Source: Afipia sp.
Lineage (GTDB): Bacteria > Pseudomonadota > Alphaproteobacteria > Rhizobiales > Xanthobacteraceae
Direction of reading: 5' to 3'
DNA length: 64,000 bases
Assembly: GCA_017474385.1 (NCBI GenBank)
Contig: JAFVHU010000116.1
Span: forward strand, 1 to 64,000
Below the pieces are notes generated by a model. That model saw only the letters and a program-made list of their open reading frames with translations, had not been told where the DNA came from and ran no database searches. Below are positions 18,764 to 27,829 of this stretch, piece by piece (positions within the stretch are counted from its first letter, which is position 1; each line of letters begins with the position of its first letter). Made by a program: the position numbers and the translations under genes.

Positions 18764-19735
18764 ATGAACCGGGCCTTGGCCACGTCGATCGAGAACTTTT
18801 GGAATTCGCAGAGCTTGCCGATGTGGCTGACTATCGCCGCAGCGGGTTTCTTTGCGATTATCCTGCTGGTCACGCTGTTTCGCGCTGAACGATCAGTCGC
18901 GAACGGCGCGCTGACCGTCATCACGCTGCTGGCCATCGGCATCGCAATCACCACCATGATCCGCGCGTCCGGTGTGACTGACGGTTCGTCCGGCGATTCC
19001 AAGTCTTCTGTTCAATCCGGAGCGTCTCTTCCGGCACTGGCGTGTCTCGACGGACTTGCCGGGGAGAGCGTCGAGGCGGCTTGCGAAAAGGCGTTGTTTG
19101 CGTCGGCCGATGCCGTTGCGGCCGGTGTGTCCTATACCGCTGCCCAGATCACGCGGCTTGCGGCCTTCGGCAATGTCGCCGCTGCCAACAAGGTCATGAC
19201 GCCGGAACTCAACGCCCTGCGGCGGACGATCGAACGCGACCGTTACGGACTGGTCGCTCAGGTGCTCAAGACGCGCGAGGGTTGTTCGCTCTCGGCAGCG
19301 TGCCCGTTCTTCCAGTCGCTGACCAATTCGGCGCAGATTTCGTCCAACATGAGCGAAAATCTCTACGACGGCTTTGTCGGCCGCTACACCGCTGCGTGGA
19401 ACGCACCGCCACTCGTGGCTGCCGCTGCTCCCATGGCGGCGCTTGGCGCTGTACCGCCGCCGGGAAGGCCAGTGTCGGGCGATTTCCCGAGCGCCGCATC
19501 GATCCCTCCGATCAACATCATGTCGCCGGAGCCGGCTGCGCAGGGCGCCCAGGCCGAACGGCGCTCGTCGGAACCTGCCGCAGCGCCGGCCGCCCGTAAC
19601 GTGCCTGGAGCGGTGATCAATCCTCAGCCAGCGCCGACCGCCGCGAAAAAGGCAGCGCCGCAGCCACAGCCACAGAAATCGCGTGCACAAGCACCCGTGC
19701 AGCTTGCGCCTCCCAAGGAGAGCGATGATAACTGA
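18764..19735 (+). CDS. Conserved membrane protein with Pro/Ala-rich tail
   Basis: A 323-residue protein of unknown family. Two hydrophobic helices (about 19-42 and 47-68) precede a domain with four cysteines (ALACLDG, VEAACEK, REGCSLSAACPF), suggesting a periplasmic disulfide-bonded fold. From about residue 220 on it is a Pro/Ala/Gln-rich linker with no folded look. AAGGGGAC lies before the ATG. A role in the envelope is only inference. Confidence 0.7.
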   Translation: MNRALATSIENFWNSQSLPMWLTIAAAGFFAIILLVTLFRAERSVANGALTVITLLAIGIAITTMIRASGVTDGSSGDSKSSVQSGASLPALACLDGLAGESVEAACEKALFASADAVAAGVSYTAAQITRLAAFGNVAAANKVMTPELNALRRTIERDRYGLVAQVLKTREGCSLSAACPFFQSLTNSAQISSNMSENLYDGFVGRYTAAWNAPPLVAAAAPMAALGAVPPPGRPVSGDFPSAASIPPINIMSPEPAAQGAQAERRSSEPAAAPAARNVPGAVINPQPAPTAAKKAAPQPQPQKSRAQAPVQLAPPKESDDN

Positions 19736-19791
19736 TCGCTCATCCTCCATTTGAAGCGTGATGTTCCGGCATCGCGCTGGCGATCCCGAAT

Positions 19792-20229
19792 ATGCCGCTT
19801 CATCTCGTCAAGCTCAGCGTCGGTGCCACGTCGATCAAGGATATTCGGGGCTGGATTGCTGAACGTGTGAAGCAGGCCAAGGCGAAGGGCCAGCCGCCGC
19901 GCCACATCCACGTCACCCGGATGTCCCCCAAGCGCGTTGACGAACTTCTCGACGGCGGATCGATCTATTGGGTCATCAAGGGTGAGATTGCCGCGCGCGA
20001 GAAAATCCTTGGCATCGAGCCGTTCCGCGACAAGGATGGCATCGGGCGATGCCGCCTCGTGATGGAGCCGAAGCTGATCGCAGTATCGCCGCGGCCGATG
20101 CGGCCGTTCCAGGGTTGGCGCTATCTCGATCCGAAAAGCGCGCCGCCGGATCTGGGTAAAGCTGCGGCCAGCGTCGCCGCGATGCCTGAGCCGTTGCGGC
20201 GCGAATTGCGCGAACTGGGTCTGCTATGA
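19792..20229 (+). CDS. DUF1489 family protein
   Basis: A 145-residue alphaproteobacterial DUF1489 protein. Family signatures are MPLHLVKLSVG, HVTRMSPKR, GGSIYWVIKGEIAARE and RPMRPFQGWRYL. No biochemical role is established. It converges with panC, and a palindromic repeat separates the two stops. Confidence 0.85.
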   Translation: MPLHLVKLSVGATSIKDIRGWIAERVKQAKAKGQPPRHIHVTRMSPKRVDELLDGGSIYWVIKGEIAAREKILGIEPFRDKDGIGRCRLVMEPKLIAVSPRPMRPFQGWRYLDPKSAPPDLGKAAASVAAMPEPLRRELRELGLL

Positions 20230-20256
20230 GCCAAGCGTGCTTCCGCTAGTTTGTTT

Positions 20257-20305
20257 GGGCGTAATCTATTCCGAAAACCGGTTCCCACTTTTCGGGATCA
20301 CGCCC
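20257..20305. repeat. Palindromic repeat, GATCCCGAAAA/TTTTCGGATC family, copy B
   Basis: Ends gggcgtaat and atcacgccc bracket ccgaaaaccggttcccact and ttttcggg. The element overlaps the 3' end of panC: its right edge supplies the last panC codons and the stop. It may also act as terminator for the convergent DUF1489 gene. Confidence 0.8.
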
Positions 20306-21155
20306 AGGCCTTGATATTGTCGATCAATCGCGTGGTTCCAATTTTCGCGGCCACCAGCAGCCGAACCGGTCCGTCGTTCAATGATGAAATCGGTGCAAGC
20401 GTCTCGGCGTGCCGCGCCTCGAGATAGTCGAGGGTAAAGCCAGCCTGACGAATGAGATCGGCACCGTCGGACAACGCAGCCTTGAAGTCATCGCCGGCGC
20501 GCATCCGCTTTGCCGTGGCCTTGAGCGTGCGAAACAGAACAGTTGCCGTGCTGCGCTGGTCGGGCGACAGATAGACGTTGCGCGATGACATCGCGAGGCC
20601 GTCGCGCTCGCGGATGATCGCGCCGCCGATGACCTTGACCCCAAGATCGAGATCGCGCGCCATGCGCGTGACGACCTTGAGCTGCTGAAAGTCCTTCTCG
20701 CCGAACAGCGCCATGTCGGGGCGCACCTGCGCGAACAGCTTGGCGACGACGGTCGCTACGCCGCCGAAGAAATGCGGGCGGAATTTATCTTCAAGACCTG
20801 CAAGTGCCGGGCCCTCAGGCGCCACCCTGGTTGCGAAGCCGTCCGGATACATCGTCTTCACATCCGGATTCCAGATCAGATCGACACCCTCTGCCTTGAG
20901 GCGTGCGAGGTCCTCCTTCCAAGTGCGCGGATAGGAGCCGAGATCTTCATGCGCCGCGAACTGCGTTGGGTTCACGAAGACCGATACAGCGACCTTCTGT
21001 GCACGACGTTTGGCAAGACGAACCAGCGACACATGGCCGTCATGGAGCGCACCCATGGTCGGCACGAGCGCGAGCGTGGCATTGCGTTTGCAAAGTTCAG
21101 TGCGAGCGCGATGAAGGGATGAAAGCGAACGTGCGATGATGGGGGAGCGGGTCAT
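20298..21155 (-). CDS. panC: Pantothenate synthetase (pantoate--beta-alanine ligase)
   Basis: A 285-residue PanC that joins pantoate and beta-alanine with ATP in coenzyme A synthesis. The nucleotidyl-transferase HxGH motif appears as MGALHDGH (His38, His41), followed by [18 protein letters not shown] and MSSRNVYLS. The ATG at 21155 fits the family start ([10 protein letters not shown]); a TTG at 21173 would add six residues. The stop codon lies inside a palindromic repeat. No panB is nearby. Confidence 0.95.
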   Translation of the reverse strand: MTRSPIIARSLSSLHRARTELCKRNATLALVPTMGALHDGHVSLVRLAKRRAQKVAVSVFVNPTQFAAHEDLGSYPRTWKEDLARLKAEGVDLIWNPDVKTMYPDGFATRVAPEGPALAGLEDKFRPHFFGGVATVVAKLFAQVRPDMALFGEKDFQQLKVVTRMARDLDLGVKVIGGAIIRERDGLAMSSRNVYLSPDQRSTATVLFRTLKATAKRMRAGDDFKAALSDGADLIRQAGFTLDYLEARHAETLAPISSLNDGPVRLLVAAKIGTTRLIDNIKAWA

Positions 21156-21341
21156 TCGTGCCGGTGTGTGCAACGGGTGATTGTCGGGTGGACGGTAGTC
21201 TTAACAAAGGTAGTGGTGCGAGCCAACGACTGCTCGCCATGTTTGCGCTAACTGCACGGCGATTCATCATGAAGTATGAGCCGATCGAATTTCACTTGAT
21301 TCTTTCTGGACTTGGCCGAAGATATCCACAGGGGGTTTCAC

Positions 21342-22262
21342 ATGCTTTTGCAGGCGAGTCAGGGGCAGTCCGGGTCGGCGCATGTCGTCGTGCTGGGCAA
21401 CGAGAAGGGCGGGTCGGGCAAGTCCACCACCGCGCTTCACGTCGCTGTTGCCTTGCTGAAAGCCGGGCAGCGCGTTGCCACAATCGACCTCGACTCGCGT
21501 CAGAAGAGTTTCACCCGCTACATCGAGAATCGCCGGGCCTGGGCCCAGCGCACCGGGCTCTCCCTCGAACTGCCGCACCATTGCTGCGTGGCCCTCGGCT
21601 CCAGCATGCAGATCGGCGAGAACGAGATGTCGGAGTTCGAGCAGTTCTCCGCCGCTGTCAGTGCGGTGGAGCGAACCTACGACTTCATCGTCATCGATAC
21701 GCCCGGGACCGACAGCTACCTGATGCGTTTGGCGCACTCGATGGCCGATACGCTGGTCACGCCGATCAACGACAGTTTCCTCGATTTCGACGTTCTCGGT
21801 TCCGTGGATCCGGCGACCTATTCCGTGATCGGTGAAAGCCACTACGCGACCATGGTGAAGATTGCGCGCAAGCAACGCCGCGACCTCGACGGCGCCACCA
21901 CCGACTGGATCGTCGTCCGGAACCGGCTCTCGATGCTGGGATCGCGCAACAAGCAACTGATCGCGGAGGGGCTCAACCAGCTCTCGTTCCAACTCGGTTT
22001 CCGGCCGGTCGATGGTTTTGCCGAACGCGTAGTCTACCGCGAGTTCTTCCCGCGCGGCCTGACCGCACTCGACGATCTGGATGAGGCGACCTTGGGCACC
22101 CGCCCGAACATGGCCCATGTGACCGCCCGCGAGGAGGTGACCGGCCTGCTGCGCCACCTCAAGCTCCCAATCGACGAACGGGGCCGCCGCCGGGCCGCCA
22201 CCCGGGCCGAATGGTTCGCCCAGGTCGACCGCCCGCTGGAAAACCATGGGCTTACCGCCTAA
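21342..22262 (+). CDS. mipZ: Division-plane positioning ATPase MipZ
   Basis: A 306-residue ParA/MinD-type ATPase that in alphaproteobacteria forms a polar gradient and keeps FtsZ at mid-cell. The deviant Walker A is NEKGGSGKST (about 20-29), Walker B-like FIVIDTPG is in the middle, and the long VPFNDSF-type loop reads TPINDSFLDFDVLG. ATG at 21342 has AGGGGG at the right distance; an in-frame ATG at 21312 has none. It acts with ParB, which is not in this window. Confidence 0.93.
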   Translation: MLLQASQGQSGSAHVVVLGNEKGGSGKSTTALHVAVALLKAGQRVATIDLDSRQKSFTRYIENRRAWAQRTGLSLELPHHCCVALGSSMQIGENEMSEFEQFSAAVSAVERTYDFIVIDTPGTDSYLMRLAHSMADTLVTPINDSFLDFDVLGSVDPATYSVIGESHYATMVKIARKQRRDLDGATTDWIVVRNRLSMLGSRNKQLIAEGLNQLSFQLGFRPVDGFAERVVYREFFPRGLTALDDLDEATLGTRPNMAHVTAREEVTGLLRHLKLPIDERGRRRAATRAEWFAQVDRPLENHGLTA

Positions 22263-22596
22263 ATTTGCGGCTGAAACTGCCGTGTTCCGCAGCGGTTCCG
22301 TAGCGGTTCTTGGCTGGTTCCATGGCCAAAAAGCGATTCTTTTGTTGCAAAACCTGAACTTATCGCCGATTAGGCGCTTTATTATTTACCTGCCGTAGAC
22401 CAAGGCGGCGCGTTTAGGTGCCGTGGCACGCTTGATGCATCGCACAATTTACTGGTCTCTGTCAGACACATGACGTGGAATTAAGTTGGCTTGTCGCCAG
22501 CCTGTCATCATCTAACTGGACAAGTGCCAAGGATTCTAAAACACTGTGTTGTGAAGGGTGATCTGGACAAAGACACCTGACAATCTCGAGGACGTG
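22263..22596. other. Intergenic stretch, no gene; candidate sigma-54 promoter inside
   Basis: No credible open frame lies in these 334 bases. The start is GC-rich and the second half more AT-rich. The only signal I see is a sigma-54 type element at 22424-22439, listed separately. GAGG just before 22597 is the ribosome binding site of the next gene. Confidence 0.5.
22424..22439 (+). promoter_or_regulatory. Candidate sigma-54 (-24/-12) promoter
   Basis: The sequence TGGCACGCTTGATGCA matches the RpoN consensus TGGCAC-N5-TTGCW with one mismatch. The GG and GC are 12 bases apart, as required. It lies 157 bp upstream of the alpha/beta hydrolase start on the same strand. A sequence match alone gives moderate confidence. 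Confidence 0.4.
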
Positions 22597-23451
22597 ATGA
22601 AGCGCGGAATTTTCATCCTGCTTGGTCTGTTTGCGATCGTCGTCGTCGCGTATTTCACCGCGAGCAAATGGGCGATCCGTCACGAGACTCTCACGTTCTA
22701 TGACGCTGCGCGTAATCGCCAGATCGATGTCGCGATCGCTGTCCGCCGGGACAAGGAGATGCAGGCGAATGCCGGCATGCTCACCTTGCCGGTCGCCGTT
22801 GTTAATCACGGCAATACCGTAAAATTCACGGAATACTCGTTCCTCGCCAACGTGCTTGCGGCTCGCGGATATTTCGTGACGAGCATTCAGCACGATCTGG
22901 TGAGCGATGCCCCGTTGGTCACCAAGGTCGGCGAACTTTATGTCGGACGTCTGCCGGTCTATCAGCGCGGCGTGGCGAACATCGAATTCGCCGTCGACCA
23001 GATGCGGAAAATCCAGCCTAACGCGGACTACGATCGCCTCACGCTGGTTGGACATTCCAACGGCGGCGACATCTCGATGTACTTCGCCAAAATGCATCCG
23101 GAAAACGTGAGGAAGATTGTCACGCTGGACAATCTTCGTGTGCCGTTCCTGACCGAAGGCAAGTTCAAGATTCTTTCTTTCCGCTCGAAAGACCCTGTGT
23201 TCAAGGCCGATCCTGGCGTCGTGCCGGATGACGACACGTGCGAGCAGTCGGGTATCACGGTGGTCAACACCGGCTTCCAGCATACCGACATGAGCGATCG
23301 CGGGCCTGACAACGTGAAGACGTCGATCCAGGGCGTTCTCGACAAATTCCTCGCGGACGACAACAGCAAGCTCGCGCCGGTCGATACGACCAAGAAGATC
23401 GCCGTGCCGAAGCCTGACTCCGTGGCGCAGGTCGCTCCTCCCATCAACTAA
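22597..23451 (+). CDS. Membrane-anchored alpha/beta hydrolase
   Basis: A 284-residue alpha/beta-fold hydrolase with an N-terminal membrane helix (MKRGIFILLGLFAIVVV). The nucleophile elbow GHSNGG is clear, after LTLVG; a late His occurs in NTGFQHTDM. ATG at 22597 has GAGG upstream, while the ATG-like start at 22558 does not. The C-terminal 30 residues are a Pro/Val-rich tail. The substrate is unknown. A candidate sigma-54 promoter lies upstream. Confidence 0.78.
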   Translation: MKRGIFILLGLFAIVVVAYFTASKWAIRHETLTFYDAARNRQIDVAIAVRRDKEMQANAGMLTLPVAVVNHGNTVKFTEYSFLANVLAARGYFVTSIQHDLVSDAPLVTKVGELYVGRLPVYQRGVANIEFAVDQMRKIQPNADYDRLTLVGHSNGGDISMYFAKMHPENVRKIVTLDNLRVPFLTEGKFKILSFRSKDPVFKADPGVVPDDDTCEQSGITVVNTGFQHTDMSDRGPDNVKTSIQGVLDKFLADDNSKLAPVDTTKKIAVPKPDSVAQVAPPIN

Positions 23452-23615
23452 AACCAACGACCCGATTGCGGCGTCGCCGGGCTTGACCGGCGCATTGCAC
23501 ATTTGCGTGAGATGATCCCACCGCAAATGATTCCCGCTTGCTCTCGCCACATTCCGTTGGTGGCATGACTTCTGCTTGGTTCGATGCACCCTAAGTTGCA
23601 AGCGAGGTGAGAGTC

Positions 23616-23795
23616 ATGTCCGTCAGCACCTTTCAATCTCCCGGTCTGGTCCCGTCTGTGAAAGACCAGATCGCTCACGCCATCAGCGACGATGAGTGCA
23701 TGTCGCGCCTTGCGCGCGCTGTAGCCGAGCATGATGACCGGCGGCTAGGCGAAGTCGTGGAGCTTATCGGGCGGCTGGCGGTGCCGATCGAGTAG
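23616..23795 (+). CDS. Small hypothetical protein
   Basis: A 59-residue protein starting at ATG 23616 behind GAGGTGAGAG, a strong ribosome binding site. It is predicted helical (DECMSRLARAVAEHDDRRLGEVVELIG) with no cysteines and no membrane segment. No family recognised. Confidence 0.6.
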   Translation: MSVSTFQSPGLVPSVKDQIAHAISDDECMSRLARAVAEHDDRRLGEVVELIGRLAVPIE

Positions 23796-23881
23796 GGCGA
23801 TCCTCCAGCGGTTTCCGGCCGGAGAATTGACCAACCGCTCTGCGCGCTCCACATAGGACTCGCACCCAACAGCGAGATCCG

Positions 23882-24628
23882 ATGACCCGCGACCCGACCA
23901 TTCCGAAATCCGGCGAGCAGCCCGTCACAGGGCGTAATCGCACGGAGCCGGATGCGCAGACATCGGCGTCGGCCGACATCGCCGCCTTCGTCGCAAAGGC
24001 GCGGGCGATGACGCCCGGCAAGGCCGGTACGGGCCGGCTGGTCTTCGCGCTGGACGCGACCATGAGCCGCCAGCCGACATGGGACATGGCGTGCCAGCTT
24101 CAGGCTGACATGTTCCGCGAAACCGGCAGCATCGGCGGACTTTCGATTCGTCTCGTCTACTATCGCGGCCTGAACGAGTGCCGCGCGAGTCCATGGATTT
24201 CGGATACCGCGCATCTCGCCAAACTGATGAGCAGGATCGATTGTCAGGGCGGCAAGACGCAGCTTGGCCGCGTACTGGCGGATGCGCGGCGCGAGGCCAT
24301 CGCTTCCGGCGTGCGCGCCATTGTGTTCGTTGGCGATGCGATGGAAGAGAACGTCGATGCGTTGTGCGCAACAGCCGGTGAACTCGGCTTGCTCAAGGTG
24401 CCGTGCTTCATGTTTCAGGAAGGCAACGATCCGGCGGCGGAAGCGGCGTTCCGTGAGATTGCGCGGCTGACCGGAGGAGCGTGGTGCCGCTTCGATATGG
24501 GGTCGGCTGCGCAGTTGCGTGAACTTCTGCGCGCCGCCGCCGCTTATGCGGCGGGCGGGCGGGAGGCCCTCATGCGGTTGGCGAAGAACGCCTCAGGCGC
24601 TGCGGCCCTGCTTGGGCAGATGAAGTAG
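23882..24628 (+). CDS. von Willebrand factor A-like domain protein
   Basis: A 248-residue protein with a VWA-like fold. The first MIDAS strand reads RLVFALDATMS (Asp58, Thr60, Ser62, a DxTxS variant), with a likely MIDAS Thr in QGGKTQLG and a further strand IVFVGDAMEEN. No signal peptide is seen, so it acts in the cytosol. The first 40 residues are polar and flexible. The next gene on the same strand encodes a membrane-anchored DnaJ protein. Function not established. Confidence 0.75.
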   Translation: MTRDPTIPKSGEQPVTGRNRTEPDAQTSASADIAAFVAKARAMTPGKAGTGRLVFALDATMSRQPTWDMACQLQADMFRETGSIGGLSIRLVYYRGLNECRASPWISDTAHLAKLMSRIDCQGGKTQLGRVLADARREAIASGVRAIVFVGDAMEENVDALCATAGELGLLKVPCFMFQEGNDPAAEAAFREIARLTGGAWCRFDMGSAAQLRELLRAAAAYAAGGREALMRLAKNASGAAALLGQMK

Positions 24629-24640
24629 CGCGTGGTAGCG

Positions 24641-24751
24641 CGTCATCCTGAGGTGCGAGCCGCATTTCGCGGCGAGCCTCGAAGGACGCGCGGCGGCCAT
24701 ACAGCGCCGTCTTCCTTCGAGGCTCGCAAGGGCTCGCTCCTCAGGATGACG
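24641..24751. repeat. Palindromic repeat, CGTCATCCTGAGG family, copy 1
   Basis: Left end cgtcatcctgaggtgcgag and right end ctcaggatgacg are inverted repeats. Inner arms gcgagcctcgaagga and tccttcgaggctcgc also pair. The element fills most of the gap between the VWA and DnaJ genes. A second copy lies at 34955-35057. Confidence 0.85.
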
Positions 24752-24883
24752 GCGCTCCTTCGAGGCACGCGGCAATAATTCGCAATATGTCAGCTTAACA
24801 AATCCCGATATCACCATAGATCAGGTATGCGTGTCAGCGGCGCACACTGCTGACGAACGATTTGCAAGGATGATCCAACGCCC

Positions 24884-25618
24884 ATGCCGACCCTGATTGC
24901 AGGCATCGTCGCCGTCGCGCTGCTTTATGTGGCGCTGAACATCGTCAAGGGCGCCGATCCGAAATGGCTCGCGAAGATCGTCCGCGGCGGCGGCGGTGTG
25001 GTGACGCTGGCCGCGGCTCTGTTCATCGGCGCCAGAGGGGAACTCGCGGTGGCGATCCCGCTTGGCATTTTCGGCGCGGGTCTGCTGGGCTGGTCGCCGT
25101 TCGGCGCGCAGCTTGGTTCAGCCTGGGGCAACTACGGCCCCGGCGCGTGGAAATCACAGGGGCAGAAGTCCCAGGTACGGTCCCAGTTTATAAAGATGAC
25201 GCTCGACCACGACACTGGAGCGCTTGAGGGGCTTATTACCGCCGGACCCGAATCGGGGCGTGTACTGGACGAATTCACGCTCGACGAGCTGATCGCTCTG
25301 GCGCGCGGATTCGACGCCGAGAGCTGGGCGCTTCTGGAAAGTTATCTGGACCGCCGGTTTCCCGCCTGGCGTGAGCACGCGCAGGGCGAAGGGGCAGGCC
25401 GGGGTGGAAGCGAGGATCGCCGCGCGGCGCCGAGTGGAAAAATGACGACGGAGGAGGCCTATCAGATCCTTGGCCTGAAGCCGGGAGCGGGGCGCGACGA
25501 AATCGGCAAGGCCCATCGTGGGCTGATGAAGAAACTGCATCCCGACCAGGGGGGCTCGACGTACCTCGCTGCCCGTGTGAACGAAGCCAAGGACACTCTT
25601 CTTCGCAATCATCGCTGA
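24884..25618 (+). CDS. Membrane-anchored DnaJ-domain protein
   Basis: A 244-residue J-protein. Two or three hydrophobic segments occupy about residues 3-20 and 38-68. The middle contains LEGLITAGPESGRVLDEFTLDEL. A C-terminal J domain (about 187-244) carries the HPD tripeptide at 219-221 (KKLHPDQGG), needed to stimulate Hsp70. A J domain placed at the C-terminus after membrane helices resembles DjlA/TIM14-like co-chaperones. The domain is truncated, ending soon after helix III. Confidence 0.8.
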   Translation: MPTLIAGIVAVALLYVALNIVKGADPKWLAKIVRGGGGVVTLAAALFIGARGELAVAIPLGIFGAGLLGWSPFGAQLGSAWGNYGPGAWKSQGQKSQVRSQFIKMTLDHDTGALEGLITAGPESGRVLDEFTLDELIALARGFDAESWALLESYLDRRFPAWREHAQGEGAGRGGSEDRRAAPSGKMTTEEAYQILGLKPGAGRDEIGKAHRGLMKKLHPDQGGSTYLAARVNEAKDTLLRNHR

Positions 25619-25776
25619 CTCCAGCACGCAACATCACGCTACAAACTGCGAGCAGCCTTCTCCTCTGATTGAAATGCCCCTGCGGACGCCCGCCGTTGTC
25701 CGGCGTGATCGATCCTGCAGTTAAGGTTTTAGAGACCAAATCTTGAAAAATGGTTGCGTGCGCGCTCGCCGCAAAA

Positions 25777-25808
25777 AGAAAAAGCCCGCGGCGGAACCGC
25801 GGGCTTTT
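25777..25808. terminator. Bidirectional intrinsic terminator
   Basis: AAAGCCCGCGG (25781-25791) and CCGCGGGCTTT (25797-25807) form an 11-bp perfect stem with a 5-base loop. A-rich sequence precedes it and T-rich follows. It lies between the convergent dnaJ-type and DD-carboxypeptidase genes. Confidence 0.9.
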
Positions 25809-25831
25809 GTCGTTTCGGTGTTTATTCGCAA

Positions 25832-27829
25832 TCAATTCCTGATGGCGATGCAGGAAATGTCGGAGCGCTTCAGCGTGCGGCAGGCGGCTTCGGCGGAGTC
25901 CTGATTGAGGCCGGCGAAGCGTGCGCGGTAGAGCGTCTTGTTGCCCTTCGACACTGTCTCGGTAAAAGGATCGGCGTCGCTCAACAGTCTGCTGGCGCTG
26001 CCGCGTGCGGCGTCGAGACGCTGGCGGGCTTCGCTCTCGGTTTCGAGCGCGCCGACCTGAATGATCCAGCCCGAGCGTGCGACGGTCTTGATCGCGCCGT
26101 TGTGCTGCACGGTCTGCGCCGGCTGTGCTGGCGGCAACGCGGCCTGCTGGACGGGTTGCGGAGCAGGCTGCTGCTGCGGAGCCGTGGAAGTCTGGAGAGC
26201 GACGGCCTGCGCGCCAAGCGTGGTGGGCGGTGCGCCGCGTCCGGGGTCTGCATAGGCCATCGTCTGCGCGTGCGGCGTCGATGACGAGGGAGTGGGGACG
26301 GAGCCGATGATGCCCTGTCCGATGCCGTTGCTGGTGTTCGGTTGAGCCGGGAGCGGAGCCGGGAAGTCGCTGCGCGGCTGATTGTACGCGACCGGCCAGG
26401 GTTCGGCACGGCGATCGGTCTTGGCCTCAACCTTCGGCTCAGCCCTGGTTTCCACTTTGGTTTCAGCCTTGGCGACGACGGTCTTCGAGGTCTCTGCGAC
26501 CTCGGCCTTTTGCGGTGCCGGAATGGTGCTGGTGGCAACCGGAGCAGGGGCGCCCTGTGCAGCGGACGCGACCTTGGTTTGACCCATGCGAACCTGAACA
26601 GTCTTCACGCGCACGGGTGTCATCGGTTCGGCGGAACCCGGGATGGCTGCGAAGGTCTGCGAGGAAATCACGCCGCTGGTGAGCGGAGCGGGAGCTGGCT
26701 TGTCCTGCTTGTCACCTTGGGCCTCAGCCACCTTTGCTGGCGTCACTGGCGCGCGCGGCGCAGGAAGCGGAACGGCTTCCGGCGGGGTAGATGCGACCTT
26801 GATCGCGCCCTGCACCTGAACCGCCGCGGCGGGCTTGGACTTGGATTCAGCCTTGGCCTCAACCTTGGTCTCGGCTTCATCGTTGTCGTCGACGCTGGCA
26901 ACCTTGGTGTCGCCGCGTTCGGTGATGGCGGCAACGGTGCGGCGGGTCGAGGCCTCGTCGAGATTTTCGGCGAGCAGGTTGCGCATGATCGCGTCGCGCG
27001 AACCGCCGCTGCGGCCGCCCATCACGACGCCGACCACATAGCGATTGCCGCGCTTCATCGAGGTGACGAGGTTGAAGCCGGAGGCGCGGGTATAACCGGT
27101 CTTGATGCCGTCGACGCCTTCGACGCGGCCGAGCAGCTTGTTGTGGTTGCGGATCGAGCGGCCCTTGTAGTTGAACGCCTCGGTCGCGAAGTAGCGATAG
27201 TACTTCGGGAAGCGGTCCTGAATGGCGCGGCCGAGCGTGGCCTGATCGCGGGCGGTGGTGACCTGATCGCTGTCCGGAAGACCTGACGCGTTCTTGTAGA
27301 CGGTCTTGCTCATGCCGAGCGCGCGTGCCTTGCGCGTCATCGCCTTGGCGAAATCGTCCTCGTCGCCGGCAATGGACTCGGCGATCACGACGGCGGCGTC
27401 GTTGGCGGAGCGGGTCACGAGACCCTTGATCGCGTCTTCGACGCGGAGTGTCTGACCGGGGCGCAGGCCCAGCTTGGTGGGCGCCTGCTGCGATGCGTGG
27501 GCCGACACGTCCATCGGCGTATCGAGCTTCATCTTGCCGCTCTCCAGCCGCTCGAACAGCATGTAGAGCGTCATGATCTTGGTGAGCGAAGCGGGGTGGC
27601 GAAGGCTGTCGGCGCTGGTGGCCTGAAGCGTGTTGCCGGAATTGGCGTCGACGATGATCGACGAGAAAGCGGGGCTGTAGCTGGATACGGCTGCGTGGCT
27701 GCGGTGCCGGTGACGCCGACGGGCGTCGGCGGTGTCGAGTGTAAACGTGACGGCCACCGAGACGGTGGCGACGCCAAGAAGGCAAAGGCGGAGGGCGCGT
27801 GAAGACGCCGACGATTTGACCCCAAGCAT
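25832..27829 (-). CDS. Serine-type D-alanyl-D-alanine carboxypeptidase with SPOR domain
   Basis: A 665-residue low-molecular-weight penicillin-binding protein of the PBP5 (peptidase S11) type. It trims the terminal D-Ala of peptidoglycan pentapeptides in the periplasm. After a signal region ending near DTADA the active site reads SLTK (Ser81, Lys84), SAN (141-143) and KTG (243-245). Residues about 310-580 are a long Pro/Ala/Lys linker. The last 75 residues (GWIIQVGALETESEARQRL) form a SPOR domain, which binds denuded septal glycan. It ends at a shared terminator. Confidence 0.92.
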   Translation of the reverse strand: MLGVKSSASSRALRLCLLGVATVSVAVTFTLDTADARRRHRHRSHAAVSSYSPAFSSIIVDANSGNTLQATSADSLRHPASLTKIMTLYMLFERLESGKMKLDTPMDVSAHASQQAPTKLGLRPGQTLRVEDAIKGLVTRSANDAAVVIAESIAGDEDDFAKAMTRKARALGMSKTVYKNASGLPDSDQVTTARDQATLGRAIQDRFPKYYRYFATEAFNYKGRSIRNHNKLLGRVEGVDGIKTGYTRASGFNLVTSMKRGNRYVVGVVMGGRSGGSRDAIMRNLLAENLDEASTRRTVAAITERGDTKVASVDDNDEAETKVEAKAESKSKPAAAVQVQGAIKVASTPPEAVPLPAPRAPVTPAKVAEAQGDKQDKPAPAPLTSGVISSQTFAAIPGSAEPMTPVRVKTVQVRMGQTKVASAAQGAPAPVATSTIPAPQKAEVAETSKTVVAKAETKVETRAEPKVEAKTDRRAEPWPVAYNQPRSDFPAPLPAQPNTSNGIGQGIIGSVPTPSSSTPHAQTMAYADPGRGAPPTTLGAQAVALQTSTAPQQQPAPQPVQQAALPPAQPAQTVQHNGAIKTVARSGWIIQVGALETESEARQRLDAARGSASRLLSDADPFTETVSKGNKTLYRARFAGLNQDSAEAACRTLKRSDISCIAIRN

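Noticed and set aside
25832..27829. Long plus-strand open frames at 26342-27286 opposite the DD-carboxypeptidase
   Set aside because: They mirror the codon pattern of a well-supported gene on the other strand and have Gly/Leu-rich, family-free sequence.
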